Positions 1 to 6,917 of a DNA stretch of 13,471 bases are shown here, piece after piece. The DNA lies in NCBI GenBank assembly GCA_030052355.1, contig JASIGS010000194.1, positions 1 through 13,471 on the forward strand, read 5' to 3'. The notes beneath the pieces were generated by a model. The model made no database searches, had not been told where the DNA came from, and saw nothing but the letters and a program-made list of their open reading frames with translations. A program made the position numbers and the translations under genes. The stretch is from Streptosporangiaceae bacterium. Its GTDB lineage: Bacteria > Actinomycetota > Actinomycetes > Streptosporangiales > Streptosporangiaceae. Position 1 is the stretch's first letter. Every line of letters starts with the position of its first letter.

Positions 1-1000
1 AGAGCGTGTTGTGGAAGAGAATGCCGGCCTTCGCGATCCGCGATTCCCGGTCAACGAGCGAGACCTCGCCGAGGCTGCGGGCACCCTCGTCGGCGTCCAG
101 CTGTGCTCGGACTGCGTCAGCGCCCTTCACGGCCGTCACGTCGGTGATGCGCCCGCCGGAGAACGTCGCCTTCAGCCCTTCGACAACCTGGCCGCTGATG
201 ATCACCGGCTTGGTCAGGCTGATCACGCCGTCGGCGCTGCGCCGGTCAGGACTCGCGAAGACCTCCTCCGTCGGGAGGTTCGGCATGTAGGTCACGCCAC
301 CGTCATCGTCCATGAAGCCACCGCTCCAGCGGGTGCCAGGGACCAGCCCGACCGTGAGGTCGGTACCAGTGCCGCGGTAGCGAAGCTCGGTCAGCTCCAG
401 CGAGTCCAGCGCCCGAGCACGGGCGGCCAGTTCGGCGGCGCGCTCGCGCCAGCTGGCGACCGGATCGGGCTCGTCCAGGCGCATAGCGGTCGCCACCGCT
501 TCCCAGAGGCGTTCGACGTCTGGCTCGCCGAACACCTCGTTGGCCCAGCCCGGGTTCGGTGCCGCGGCCACGGTCCAGCGCACCCGCCCGCCGAGCAAGG
601 CCTCGCGTACGGCCATGACCTCCTCGACCCGGAACGCCGCTGCCTTAGCCGGATCGACGTCGTCCAGCAGGTGCGGGTCGGGGTCACCGGTGAGCGCGAT
701 CGACACACCGCGTGCGGCCGCCCAGGCCCTGGCCCGCTCGAGCGCCCACGGCCGGCTCTCGGTCAGCCGCTCGATGGTCGCGTGGGTGAGCTGCGAGCGC
801 CGGATCGGCCCGTCGGACCACAAGATCTCCACCCACGCCGCGCCGGCCACGTAGGCGCGCTCCACCACAGCGCGAGCGATTTCCAGGTGAGCGATGTCGC
901 TACCGAGCATGACCTCCGAACCGGGCTGGACATTCGCGCCCACCCGGACGACCAGGTCAGCAAAACGCTCAAGTCGGGTGTCAGGGTCCAAAGTCGCCAT
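1..1000 (-). CDS. M29-family metallo-aminopeptidase (AmpS/AmpT-like), C-terminus cut by window edge
   Basis: The frame is open from an ATG at 1000 to the left edge, giving 333 residues of a family that is usually about 400-415 long. M29 enzymes are two-metal exopeptidases that release N-terminal residues from peptides in the cytoplasm. Visible family signatures are MPNLPTEEVF (residues 239-248, with metal-ligand Glu at 245/246), PDRRSADG just after, and LGEVSLVD (310-317, Glu312 a ligand). The frame ends in GILFHNTL, immediately before the segment where the family carries its remaining ligands (DEN and the HxALG histidine), so catalytic completeness cannot be judged here. The start is supported by a GAGGGAG ribosome-binding site a few bases upstream and by the usual family N-terminus. 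It is divergent from the AraC gene. The family call is firm; the substrate is unknown. Confidence 0.93.
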   Translation of the reverse strand, partial: MATLDPDTRLERFADLVVRVGANVQPGSEVMLGSDIAHLEIARAVVERAYVAGAAWVEILWSDGPIRRSQLTHATIERLTESRPWALERARAWAAARGVSIALTGDPDPHLLDDVDPAKAAAFRVEEVMAVREALLGGRVRWTVAAAPNPGWANEVFGEPDVERLWEAVATAMRLDEPDPVASWRERAAELAARARALDSLELTELRYRGTGTDLTVGLVPGTRWSGGFMDDDGGVTYMPNLPTEEVFASPDRRSADGVISLTKPVIISGQVVEGLKATFSGGRITDVTAVKGADAVRAQLDADEGARSLGEVSLVDRESRIAKAGILFHNTL

Positions 1001-1063
1001 CTCTTCACTCCCTCTGGCCGTGGCCGCCTGTAGCTAGTCGAGCACTGGCAAGCGCGGGGCCGC

Positions 1064-1071
1064 TATACGCT
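1064..1071 (+). promoter_or_regulatory. Putative -10 element of a leaderless AraC-regulator transcript
   Basis: TATACGCT lies directly before the AraC start codon. Read as TANNNT (1066-1071) it ends 6 bases before the ATG at 1078, the spacing typical of actinobacterial leaderless mRNAs. No ribosome-binding site is visible before that ATG. No convincing -35 was found. This is inference from spacing only. Confidence 0.4.
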
Positions 1072-1077
1072 GACCGC

Positions 1078-1554
1078 ATGGCCCGCGTGCCGGACACGAC
1101 AAGACTCGCCAGCCTCCGCAGTGCCCGAGATCTTATCGACAGGGATTTCGCGAGTCAGGTCGACGTCGCGGCTCTGGCTGCCCGCGCAGGCTACTCCCGT
1201 TACCACTTCATCCGGGCGTTCCGGGCCTGTTACGGTGCGACCCCCGGCGACTACCTCTCACGACGACGTGTCGAGCGTGCCTGCGAACTCCTCCGCTCGG
1301 CCAACCTGACGGTCACCGAGGTGTGCTTCCTTGTCGGGTTCGCGAGCGTCGGCTCCTTCAGCTCGCGATTCTCCGAACTTGCCGGCTGCTCGCCGTCGGA
1401 ATATCAGCGTCGCTTCCGCGCGCACGGCGGTCCGCCGCCGGTACCGGGCTGCATGGTGCTCATGTGGAGCGCGCCGCAGCCGGCAGTGCGCAATCGCGAA
1501 GAAGCGCGGGGCGGAATCGAGCCGGTAGCGTCGGCCCGGACGGAAGGAGAGTGA
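1078..1554 (+). CDS. AraC/XylS-family transcriptional regulator, DNA-binding domain only
   Basis: This 158-residue protein is almost entirely an AraC-type DNA-binding domain. The first helix-turn-helix is at about residues 28-48 (VAALAARAGYSRYHFIRAF). The second is at about 78-100 (TVTEVCFLVGFASVGSFSSRF), followed by the signature end GCSPSEYQRRFR. There is no N-terminal sensor domain, so any effector must be read by the short tail or a partner. The tail (PVPGCMVLMW...) looks like that of short AraC regulators encoded next to glyoxalase-fold genes. The stop overlaps the first possible GTG of the next gene, so the two are almost certainly co-transcribed and the regulator probably controls its own operon. 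The family is certain; the inducer is unknown. Confidence 0.94.
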   Translation: MARVPDTTRLASLRSARDLIDRDFASQVDVAALAARAGYSRYHFIRAFRACYGATPGDYLSRRRVERACELLRSANLTVTEVCFLVGFASVGSFSSRFSELAGCSPSEYQRRFRAHGGPPPVPGCMVLMWSAPQPAVRNREEARGGIEPVASARTEGE

Positions 1555-1556
1555 CC

Positions 1557-1982
1557 GTGATCACCAAGCTGTCGCACGCCGGCGTGCTCGTTCTCGACCA
1601 GGACTCCGCCAAGCGGTTCTACACCGAGAAGCTCGGCTTCACGCTGCGCAACGACGTTCAGATGGGTGCGGAATTCACCGGGGCCGGGCAGGGCTTCCGG
1701 TGGCTGACCGTGTCCCCGCCCGACCAGCCGGATCTGGAGTTCATCCTGGCCGCGCCGGAGATGGGACACGACGAGCAGACCGCCAGCCAGCTGCGCGAAC
1801 TGGTCGCCAAGGGCGCCTTGGGCGGCGGCGTGTGGGAAACCGGCGACTGCCGCAAGACCCACGAGGAGCTGTCGGGGCGCGGCGTGACGTTCCTGCAGGA
1901 GCCAGCGGAGCGGCCCTACGGGGTCGAAGCCGTGTTCCGCGACGACTCGGGCAACTGGTTCAGCCTGACCGAGCACACCTGA
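1557..1982 (+). CDS. VOC-superfamily (glyoxalase/bleomycin-resistance fold) protein
   Basis: The 141-residue protein has the two beta-alpha-beta-beta-beta halves of the VOC fold: an N-terminal LSHAGVLVLDQDSAKRFYTEKLGF module and a C-terminal module ending YGVEAVFRDDSGNWFSL. Candidate metal ligands at the usual places are His7, Glu61 and Glu124. VOC proteins act as lyases, dioxygenases, epimerases or drug-binding resistance proteins, so the reaction cannot be named. The GTG at 1557 is preferred over the GTG at 1551, because AAGGAGA (1544-1550) sits about 6 nt before 1557 but abuts 1551. It is coupled to the AraC gene, whose stop at 1552-1554 lies within the same few bases, suggesting that the regulator switches on this enzyme. 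Confidence 0.92.
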   Translation: MITKLSHAGVLVLDQDSAKRFYTEKLGFTLRNDVQMGAEFTGAGQGFRWLTVSPPDQPDLEFILAAPEMGHDEQTASQLRELVAKGALGGGVWETGDCRKTHEELSGRGVTFLQEPAERPYGVEAVFRDDSGNWFSLTEHT

Positions 1983-1995
1983 ACCGCAGCCGGAA

Positions 1996-2014
1996 CGGGC
2001 GCGCTCAGCGCCCG
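1996..2014. terminator. GC hairpin between convergent operons, possible bidirectional terminator
   Basis: CGGGCGC (1996-2002), a 5-nt loop (gctca) and GCGCCCG (2008-2014) form a perfect 7-bp stem. It lies 13 nt after the VOC stop and overlaps the stop codon and last codons of the convergent epimerase gene. There is no U-tract, which is common in actinobacterial terminators. Confidence 0.5.
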
Positions 2015-2964
2015 CCATACCTCGCGAGCACCTCGGCTTCCTGCTCTGCCGTGAACCCGTCTTCCAGCGGCGGCTCGCCGCGTTCGCGGTCCCAGGCGAG
2101 CACATCCGCGATGGTCACCCGCAACGGCGTCGCGGGCATCCCGGCGTCCCTGGCCCGCGCCGCGCTGCGCTGCTGTGTCGGCCAGACCGGCCGGATCAGC
2201 GGGAACATCGGCGGCGCTGTCTCGGCTGGCACCCGGACCAGCTCCACGCTGCTCCCGGCCACGTCGGCACACATCTGGATCAGCCCGCCGAGCGTCACCG
2301 GCTCGGCCGGGCCCACGGCGTGGAAGGCGCCCGGCCGGTCATCGGTCACCAGCTGCACGACCAGCCGGGCCAGGTCGCGGCTGTCGATGACCTGCACCGG
2401 CTGCGCCGGATCCGCCGGCACCGCGACACGACCGCCACGGGCGGCCCGTCGCGCCCAGTAGGTCAGGCCGCCCTGCCAGTCGTGCGGGCCGGCGACCTTG
2501 CCCGGTCGCACGATCGTGGCCTGGGTGCCGTAGCGCGCGACCACGTCGTCCTCGCACGCGACCTTGAGCCGCCCGTAGTTGTCGCCGGCCAGCAGCTCGG
2601 TGTCGCGCAACGGCTCGCGCCTCGGCCAGTCCTCGGTCGCGCCGGGCTGCAGTCCCTCGTGCCGGTAGACGGCGTGACTGGAGATGAACACGTACCGGCC
2701 GATGCGGTCCTCGACCGCGTCCATGACCTGCCGCACGTGCCGGGGAACGTAGCCGCTCACGTCGATCAGTGCGTCCCAGTGACCGCCGCCGAGCGCGGTG
2801 TAGTCGCCGGTGTCCCGGTCACCGGTGACCTGCCCGACACCCGGAAACAGATCAGCGCCGGTCTTGCCGCGGTTGAACAGGGTCAGCTCGGCACCCGACC
2901 GCAGTGCGTCCTCGGTGATCGCGCGCCCGACAAACGCGGTGCCGCCCAGGACGAGTATCCGCAC
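2005..2964 (-). CDS. NAD(P)-dependent epimerase/dehydratase-family protein (extended SDR)
   Basis: The 319-residue protein begins with a Rossmann nucleotide-binding motif, LVLGGTAFVG (residues 4-13). An SDR active-site region follows, with FISS (93-96) and a Tyr-x3-Lys pair in NYGRLK (Tyr130, Lys134). It continues with IVRPGKVAGP (151-160) and the C-terminal substrate-binding half. The layout resembles CSP41-like or sugar-nucleotide epimerase relatives annotated simply as NAD-dependent epimerase/dehydratase; the substrate cannot be told. The start is the GTG at 2964, because the Rossmann motif follows at once and the upstream gene's stop is only 10 nt away. It is last in a three-gene minus-strand operon with the membrane protein and alpha/beta hydrolase. 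Confidence 0.9.
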   Translation of the reverse strand: MRILVLGGTAFVGRAITEDALRSGAELTLFNRGKTGADLFPGVGQVTGDRDTGDYTALGGGHWDALIDVSGYVPRHVRQVMDAVEDRIGRYVFISSHAVYRHEGLQPGATEDWPRREPLRDTELLAGDNYGRLKVACEDDVVARYGTQATIVRPGKVAGPHDWQGGLTYWARRAARGGRVAVPADPAQPVQVIDSRDLARLVVQLVTDDRPGAFHAVGPAEPVTLGGLIQMCADVAGSSVELVRVPAETAPPMFPLIRPVWPTQQRSAARARDAGMPATPLRVTIADVLAWDRERGEPPLEDGFTAEQEAEVLARYGGR

Positions 2965-2974
2965 CCCGGCCGGC

Positions 2975-3325
2975 CTAGGCCTCGTCGCTGTCGTCGAACA
3001 CGCGGTCGAGCGACCGCTCGCGCAGCCAGTCCTCGACCGCGTCAGGGTCGGCTCGCAGCGGCTGACCGTCGTGCTCGCGCGTCGTGAAGGGTCGTTCGGC
3101 CAGCTGCCGGCTCGTCCGCGACGGCCTGCCCGTCTGCCAGTTCGCGAACCGGTGGCTCCCGAAGTAAGAAATGATCAGCAGGCCCACGATGATCACTACG
3201 CCCAGCGCGAACCAGCCGTCTGCGTAGTAGGCAACCGCTGCCGCGACCACCAAAATGATCATGAATAGGAACGTGCGTCCCCTCGGCCACTGCCCGCGCG
3301 CCCCTCGCGGCTCAGCAGAACTCAT
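2975..3325 (-). CDS. Small membrane protein with two predicted transmembrane helices
   Basis: From the ATG at 3325 this is 116 residues. A basic N-terminus (PRGARGQWPRGR) is followed by two hydrophobic stretches, about 18-34 (FLFMIILVVAAAVAYY) and 38-55 (WFALGVVIIVGLLIISYF). A hydrophilic tail of about 60 residues follows, ending in the acidic FDDSDEA. The charge pattern suggests that both termini are cytoplasmic. The frame is open further upstream to 3511, but that extension overlaps the alpha/beta-hydrolase gene. The ATG at 3325 has a GGGAG ribosome-binding site and lies 17 nt after that gene's stop. No family is recognised. Such hydrophobic-plus-charged-tail proteins are common in actinobacteria. 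Confidence 0.8.
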   Translation of the reverse strand: MSSAEPRGARGQWPRGRTFLFMIILVVAAAVAYYADGWFALGVVIIVGLLIISYFGSHRFANWQTGRPSRTSRQLAERPFTTREHDGQPLRADPDAVEDWLRERSLDRVFDDSDEA

Positions 3326-3342
3326 GACGCGTCTCCCGCCGA

Positions 3343-3909
3343 TCAGGTAGGCCGCCACACTACGTCGTCGAGGAACGCCTCCACAACGTCCATGACCTGC
3401 CCGAGCACGGTAGCCGAAGCCGACAGCGGCCCAGGAACCGTCATGCTGTGATCCGCCCCTTCGACCTCGACGACATGCGGCGTGATCGAGCGGGCAACAG
3501 CTCCGTCCCACCAGGAGTCTGCGGTGCCGCCGGCCAGCAGAACGGGCGCACTGGCACGGCGCAGCCCGGCCACGGTCGGCTCGTCAGTCAGCAACGGGGT
3601 GAACCACACGGCCGCCAGGCCGCGGTCGGCCGCGAGCGGCGCAGCGAGCGTTCCCAGCGACTTGCCGAAGAGCACCGGCGAACTCGCGCCCGCAGCGGCC
3701 TCCACCTCCTCGAGCGCCGCCGCGACCCGAGTCGCCACGAACGAGTGACGGTTTGGCCAGTCAACCGGCGAGTTCCACGCGATGCCGTGCACGTGGCCAC
3801 CGCGACGCCGCACGGCTAGCCCTGAGTACATCAGCAACGGAATGTCGACGGTGCTGACCCCGCCTGGAGCCAGCACCGCTGCCCGGCCAGTCGCCGCGTC
3901 GCCGGTCAC
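3343..3909 (-). CDS. Small alpha/beta-hydrolase-fold protein (dienelactone-hydrolase-like)
   Basis: At 188 residues this is a compact alpha/beta hydrolase. The nucleophile elbow is GKSLG (Ser84, residues 82-86). The acid is probably Asp131 in AGGTADSWWD, and the base is His154 in GADHSM, in the canonical order. The early LAPGG (13-17) probably contributes to the oxyanion hole. There is no lid insertion or signal peptide, so it is likely a cytoplasmic esterase or hydrolase of unknown substrate. The start is the GTG at 3909. No Shine-Dalgarno is seen, but TAGTAT lies about 8 nt upstream, which would fit a leaderless transcript. It appears to be the first gene of an operon with the membrane protein and epimerase. 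Confidence 0.85.
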   Translation of the reverse strand: MTGDAATGRAAVLAPGGVSTVDIPLLMYSGLAVRRRGGHVHGIAWNSPVDWPNRHSFVATRVAAALEEVEAAAGASSPVLFGKSLGTLAAPLAADRGLAAVWFTPLLTDEPTVAGLRRASAPVLLAGGTADSWWDGAVARSITPHVVEVEGADHSMTVPGPLSASATVLGQVMDVVEAFLDDVVWRPT

Positions 3910-3948
3910 GGCCCGATACTAAAGCGCGCGACCGTGCGGCGCCGGGGG

Positions 3949-3999
3949 GTTAAGGGGAAGAGTTAGTAGTGCTATGCGACGCTAAGTCTTCCTCTTGAT
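3949..3999. terminator. Long imperfect inverted repeat downstream of the hyf-like operon
   Basis: Arms 3949-3966 and 3982-3999 pair around a 15-nt loop. The core is GGAAGAGTTAG against CTAAGTCTTCC, with one mismatch (3962/3986). It begins 18 nt after the stop of the ASCH gene and precedes the alpha/beta-hydrolase start, so a terminator for the long minus-strand operon is the simplest reading. The stretch is AT-richer than its surroundings. All three further non-Watson-Crick positions are G-U pairs only in the plus-strand RNA (A-C mismatches in the minus-strand RNA), so the fold is stronger for a plus-strand transcript. Confidence 0.45.
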
Positions 4000-4016
4000 G
4001 GCGACCCGGCCGTATT

Positions 4017-4430
4017 TCAGAGGAACTGCGTCACTTTTTCGACCGCGACGTCCGGCGGCGTCCACAGACCCAGCCGTCCCCTGGCAGGAACTGGCGAGTC
4101 GATGGGCGAGGGAAACTCAAGCACCCAGTGGTAGCAGCCGGTTTGTGCCCACCGGCTGGGTGAGTCGGTCAGGACGTCGGCGAGGAAGACAAAACCGATG
4201 ATCGCTCCCCGTGCCTCGAAGGCGCCTCGCGGCTGCCCGAACGCCCCTGGATCCGCCATCGTCCACAGCACGGATTCAGAACCCCCGGGCTCGGCCGACT
4301 TGCCAGCGTGTATCAGCAGCGGTCCGCGATACGACGTCCACCAGCGGCGGTTCTCGACGTCTTTGCCGGCGTAGATCACCGCCCAGGCCCACGGCGGGCG
4401 CAGGGTCAGCGCCTTCACTTTCTGGGTCAC
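4017..4430 (-). CDS. ASCH-domain (PUA-like fold) protein
   Basis: The 137-residue protein shows hallmarks of the ASCH domain. ALTLRPPWAWAVIYAGKDVENR (residues 7-28) is followed by YRGPLLIHAGK (34-44), a strand-rich middle (ARGAIIGFVFLADV) and the C-terminal YHWVLEFP strand. ASCH domains adopt a PUA-like beta-barrel and are generally thought to bind RNA or nucleic acid; some relatives are amidohydrolases or nucleases. The GTG start at 4430 overlaps the ferredoxin stop in a 4-nt GTGA, so translation is coupled. It is therefore the last gene of the hyf-like operon. A GTG four codons further in is an alternative start. Its job beside a membrane redox complex is unknown. Confidence 0.85.
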   Translation of the reverse strand: MTQKVKALTLRPPWAWAVIYAGKDVENRRWWTSYRGPLLIHAGKSAEPGGSESVLWTMADPGAFGQPRGAFEARGAIIGFVFLADVLTDSPSRWAQTGCYHWVLEFPSPIDSPVPARGRLGLWTPPDVAVEKVTQFL

Positions 4431-4765
4431 GAACCCCGCCCGAGCAGCGGGATGCGCTTGACCAGGTCCGCGCGGCTGACGGCGGCAAGCTCAAACTCCC
4501 CGCTCGCAGCGGTCGCGTCTGGCGCGAGTTCCTGGCACATGCCGCACGCCGTGCACGCGCCGATATCAAACACCAGCGTGTCGCCCTCCCTTGCCAGCGC
4601 CCTGCTCGGGCAGATCACGACAAGCTCATCGGCCAGGCTGCGGGTAATCGCCTGCGGACGGAACGCAGGCGGGGTAGGCAAGGTGGCCGCCGACGGATCG
4701 GCTCGCTTGGGGTAACGCGTGGTGACGACACCGCGGTGTGCACCTCGCAGGAACCATAGCGGCAC
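4427..4765 (-). CDS. HycF/HyfH-like ferredoxin with a single [4Fe-4S] cluster
   Basis: This 112-residue iron-sulfur protein starts like the NuoI/HycF polyferredoxins of group 4 complexes (FLRGAHRGVVTTRYP, then PPAFRP). The second cysteine motif is C71-x2-C74-x2-C77, with Ala81 where the fourth Cys-Pro cysteine should be. The first motif has lost its three cysteines (Arg42, Ala45 and Leu48 stand at those positions) but keeps Cys52 in VVICPSRAL. In a two-cluster ferredoxin fold Cys52 ligates the cluster held by Cys71/74/77, so exactly one complete cluster remains. The C-terminal FELAAVSRADLV is typical of the family. The start is the GTG at 4765; GGGGGTGA at 4772-4779 is its likely ribosome-binding site. 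It would pass electrons to or from the complex encoded just upstream in the operon. Confidence 0.85.
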   Translation of the reverse strand: MPLWFLRGAHRGVVTTRYPKRADPSAATLPTPPAFRPQAITRSLADELVVICPSRALAREGDTLVFDIGACTACGMCQELAPDATAASGEFELAAVSRADLVKRIPLLGRGS

Positions 4766-4771
4766 GGAAAC

Positions 4772-4846
4772 TCACCCCCGCTTCGCTTCGTGACCAGTGA
4801 CTGCAGGAGTCCAGTCCCGGTCACCGTTAGCACTAGTGGCTCTCAT
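4772..4846 (-). CDS. 24-codon mini-ORF with strong ribosome-binding site: leader peptide or gene remnant
   Basis: Between the hyfB stop and the ferredoxin start, an ATG at 4846 has one of the best ribosome-binding sites in the operon (GGAGAGG, 4853-4859, six bases upstream). The frame closes after 24 codons, at a TGA that is itself part of the ferredoxin's likely ribosome-binding site. The peptide (begins MRATSANGDRDWTPAV) has no recognisable motif. Either it is a coupling leader for the ferredoxin, or it is the surviving start of a gene deleted from this position, where related loci may carry a hydrogenase subunit. Expression is plausible; function is unknown. Confidence 0.4.
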   Translation of the reverse strand: MRATSANGDRDWTPAVTGHEAKRG

Positions 4847-4883
4847 CCGTCACCTCTCCGGCGCCAGTACGGGGCAGCGGTCA

Positions 4884-6917
4884 TCAGTAGCTCTGGATTA
4901 GGTGCACGATGTACGCGATGACGACGACCAGGAAGATATACAGCAGGTACACGTTGACGTCCCCAGACTGCAGCGGCCGCATAAGCCTGGCCAGCCACCT
5001 GACGGCCACCACCACCGGGTCGTACAGGTAGCGACGAAACACCGGCAGCACGTGGAAGTCGTAATGCACCGGACCCGACCGGCCGGCCGGGTCGTCCGAT
5101 GCACGCTCGACGCGGACCTCAGGCTGGTACAGCCGGCCGAAGGTGACCTTGATCGGGTTGGCGAACGCGGCGCCGGTGTACTGCATGCGGGGCCTGAACC
5201 TGAGCATGCCGCCGTCCCACACCGGCACGGTGCGCACCCGCGCGCCGACCCGGCTGGCCCGTCCGACCAGGTAGATCGCCAGCGGGACCGCCGACACCGC
5301 CACCATGAACACCGCGAGATAGGTGGGCGAGAACGCGGCGAAGTCCACGTGAGCCGGGATGACAGTCAGCTTCCCCGGCAGCAGGACGGAGCGCAACTGC
5401 ACCCCGGTCACCGACCGGGCAACCTTGTCGAGCGCGATCAGCACGAGCGGTGCGCCGATGCTCAGCGCCACACAGGCCACAGCGAGCAGGGCGGGGCCTG
5501 TTATCGGCTGCCCGGTCTCTTGCGCCCGTTCCGCGGCTCGACTGCGGGGCATGCCGAGGAATCCGATCCCGTAGGCGTGCGCGAACGCCATGACCGCGAG
5601 CCCGCCGGAGAGCGCCAGCGCGGCGCCGGCCACCACGAGCACCACTCCGGCCAGTGGCTGGATCCGGAAGCCCTGGAACAGTCCCTGGAAGATCAGCCAC
5701 TCGCTGACGAAACCGTTGAGCGGCGGCAGGCCCGCGATCCCGAGCGTGCCGATCAACGTGATGACGGACGTTCGCGGCATCAGCCGGGCGAGCCCGCCGA
5801 GCCGGTCGAGGTCCCTGGTCCCGGTGGCGTGCTCGACGGCCCCCGCCTCCAGGAACAGCAGGGTCTTGTAGACGCCGTGATTGACCACGTGGTAAATCGC
5901 GGCCAGCAGCAGGAAAGCGCCGAGGGCCGGCTGATGGCCCGCGCGGAACATCATCGCCGCTCCGGTCGCGGTGAAGATGATCCCGATGTTCTCGACGCTG
6001 TGAAAGGCGAGCAGCCGCTTGAAGTCTTCTTCGATGACCGCGTACAGCACGCCAACAACCGCCGTTACCGAGCCCACCACGACGGTCAGCACGCCCCACC
6101 ACATCGGCCCGCCGGCCAGCAACTGGAAGGCGAACAGCATCACCCCGTAGACACCGAGCTTGATGACCAGCCCGGACAGGAAGCCAGATCCGTCAGCCGG
6201 AGCGACCGGGTGCGCCTCGGGCAGCCAGATGTGCAGCGGGACCACGCCCGCCTTGAAGCCAAAGCCGACGAGCGCGAGCACGAAGATGCCGCTCCGCCAG
6301 TCGCCGGGGATCGAGTGACTGCGCGCGCCCATCGTCGCCAGGTCCAGCGTCCCGGTCTTCACCGACAAGATCGCGAACGCCGCGATTATCAGCGCGAATC
6401 CCAGCTCGCCGAGCGCGAGGAACAGGAAGCCGCCAGCCGTCACCCCCCGCCACTGGTGGTGCCGGAGGATCAGCAGGTAGCTGCACGCCGTCATCGACTC
6501 CCACGCCACGAGGAAGACGATCGCGTTGCCCGCCACCAGCACGCCAAGCGAGGCGAGCAGCGCCAGGTTGTAGGCACAGAGGTAGAACGCCGTGCCAGGA
6601 CCAGCGCGGTGATAGCGGGGCGCAAACAGCCCGATGGCCAGCGCGATGAGGCCGAGCAGCACGATGAACGCGGCGGCCAGCGGGCTGAGGCGCAGCGTGA
6701 ACGCGCCGACGAGATTCCCTGCGCCGATAGTCCGGCTGGCGACGTGACCCTGCAGCGCTATCAGGCTGCCGCCGCCCAGCGCGGCCACGCCGCCAAGAGC
6801 CGAGCTGCCAGCGCAGGCCACCAGCCCTGGTCTGGTCCTGGCCAGGCCCGCCAGACCGGCCGCGGCCAGCCAGCAGGCGGCGGCACACAACAGCAGGATC
6901 GCGCCCGCCCCGGTCAC
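4884..6917 (-). CDS. hyfB: HyfB-like (NuoL/MrpA-type) proton-translocating membrane subunit
   Basis: The 677-residue, highly hydrophobic protein has the antiporter-like fold of NuoL/NuoN and the length of HyfB (about 670). Key proton-path residues are at the expected places: Glu140 in LVAWESMTACSYLL, Lys222 in GFGFKAGVVPLHIWLPEAHP, Lys253 in VIKLGVYG, and Lys351 in NHGVYKTLLFLEAGAV. A cytosolic loop with RMQYTGAAFANP (577-588) is typical of HyfB-type subunits, and the chain ends with an extra transmembrane helix (LLYIFLVVVIAYIVHLI). The WGCG motif before that loop in E. coli HyfB reads WDGG here. The GTG start at 6917 overlaps the hyfF stop by 4 nt. It would sit in the cytoplasmic membrane as a proton pump module. 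It is the HyfB counterpart of M. tuberculosis Rv0083, judged from memory of that locus. Confidence 0.92.
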   Translation of the reverse strand: MTGAGAILLLCAAACWLAAAGLAGLARTRPGLVACAGSSALGGVAALGGGSLIALQGHVASRTIGAGNLVGAFTLRLSPLAAAFIVLLGLIALAIGLFAPRYHRAGPGTAFYLCAYNLALLASLGVLVAGNAIVFLVAWESMTACSYLLILRHHQWRGVTAGGFLFLALGELGFALIIAAFAILSVKTGTLDLATMGARSHSIPGDWRSGIFVLALVGFGFKAGVVPLHIWLPEAHPVAPADGSGFLSGLVIKLGVYGVMLFAFQLLAGGPMWWGVLTVVVGSVTAVVGVLYAVIEEDFKRLLAFHSVENIGIIFTATGAAMMFRAGHQPALGAFLLLAAIYHVVNHGVYKTLLFLEAGAVEHATGTRDLDRLGGLARLMPRTSVITLIGTLGIAGLPPLNGFVSEWLIFQGLFQGFRIQPLAGVVLVVAGAALALSGGLAVMAFAHAYGIGFLGMPRSRAAERAQETGQPITGPALLAVACVALSIGAPLVLIALDKVARSVTGVQLRSVLLPGKLTVIPAHVDFAAFSPTYLAVFMVAVSAVPLAIYLVGRASRVGARVRTVPVWDGGMLRFRPRMQYTGAAFANPIKVTFGRLYQPEVRVERASDDPAGRSGPVHYDFHVLPVFRRYLYDPVVVAVRWLARLMRPLQSGDVNVYLLYIFLVVVIAYIVHLIQSY

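Noticed and set aside
11..1033. Plus-strand 340-codon open frame
   Set aside because: Antisense to the M29 aminopeptidase, which has clear family motifs and a ribosome-binding site.
1323..1556. N-terminal extension of the VOC protein
   Set aside because: It overlaps the AraC gene in another frame and lacks VOC features; the GTG at 1557 has the correct ribosome-binding-site spacing.
3326..3511. N-terminal extension of the small membrane protein
   Set aside because: It lies entirely within the alpha/beta-hydrolase gene apart from the short gap; Arg/Gly-rich shadow sequence, and a good internal ATG with ribosome-binding site exists at 3325.
4615..4833. Minus-strand 72-codon frame with two closely spaced cysteines and a GLLQSLVTKR start resembling the ferredoxin N-terminus
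   Set aside because: It runs out of frame through the real ferredoxin and breaks into low-complexity Arg/Pro sequence; the similarity is too short to claim a duplication.
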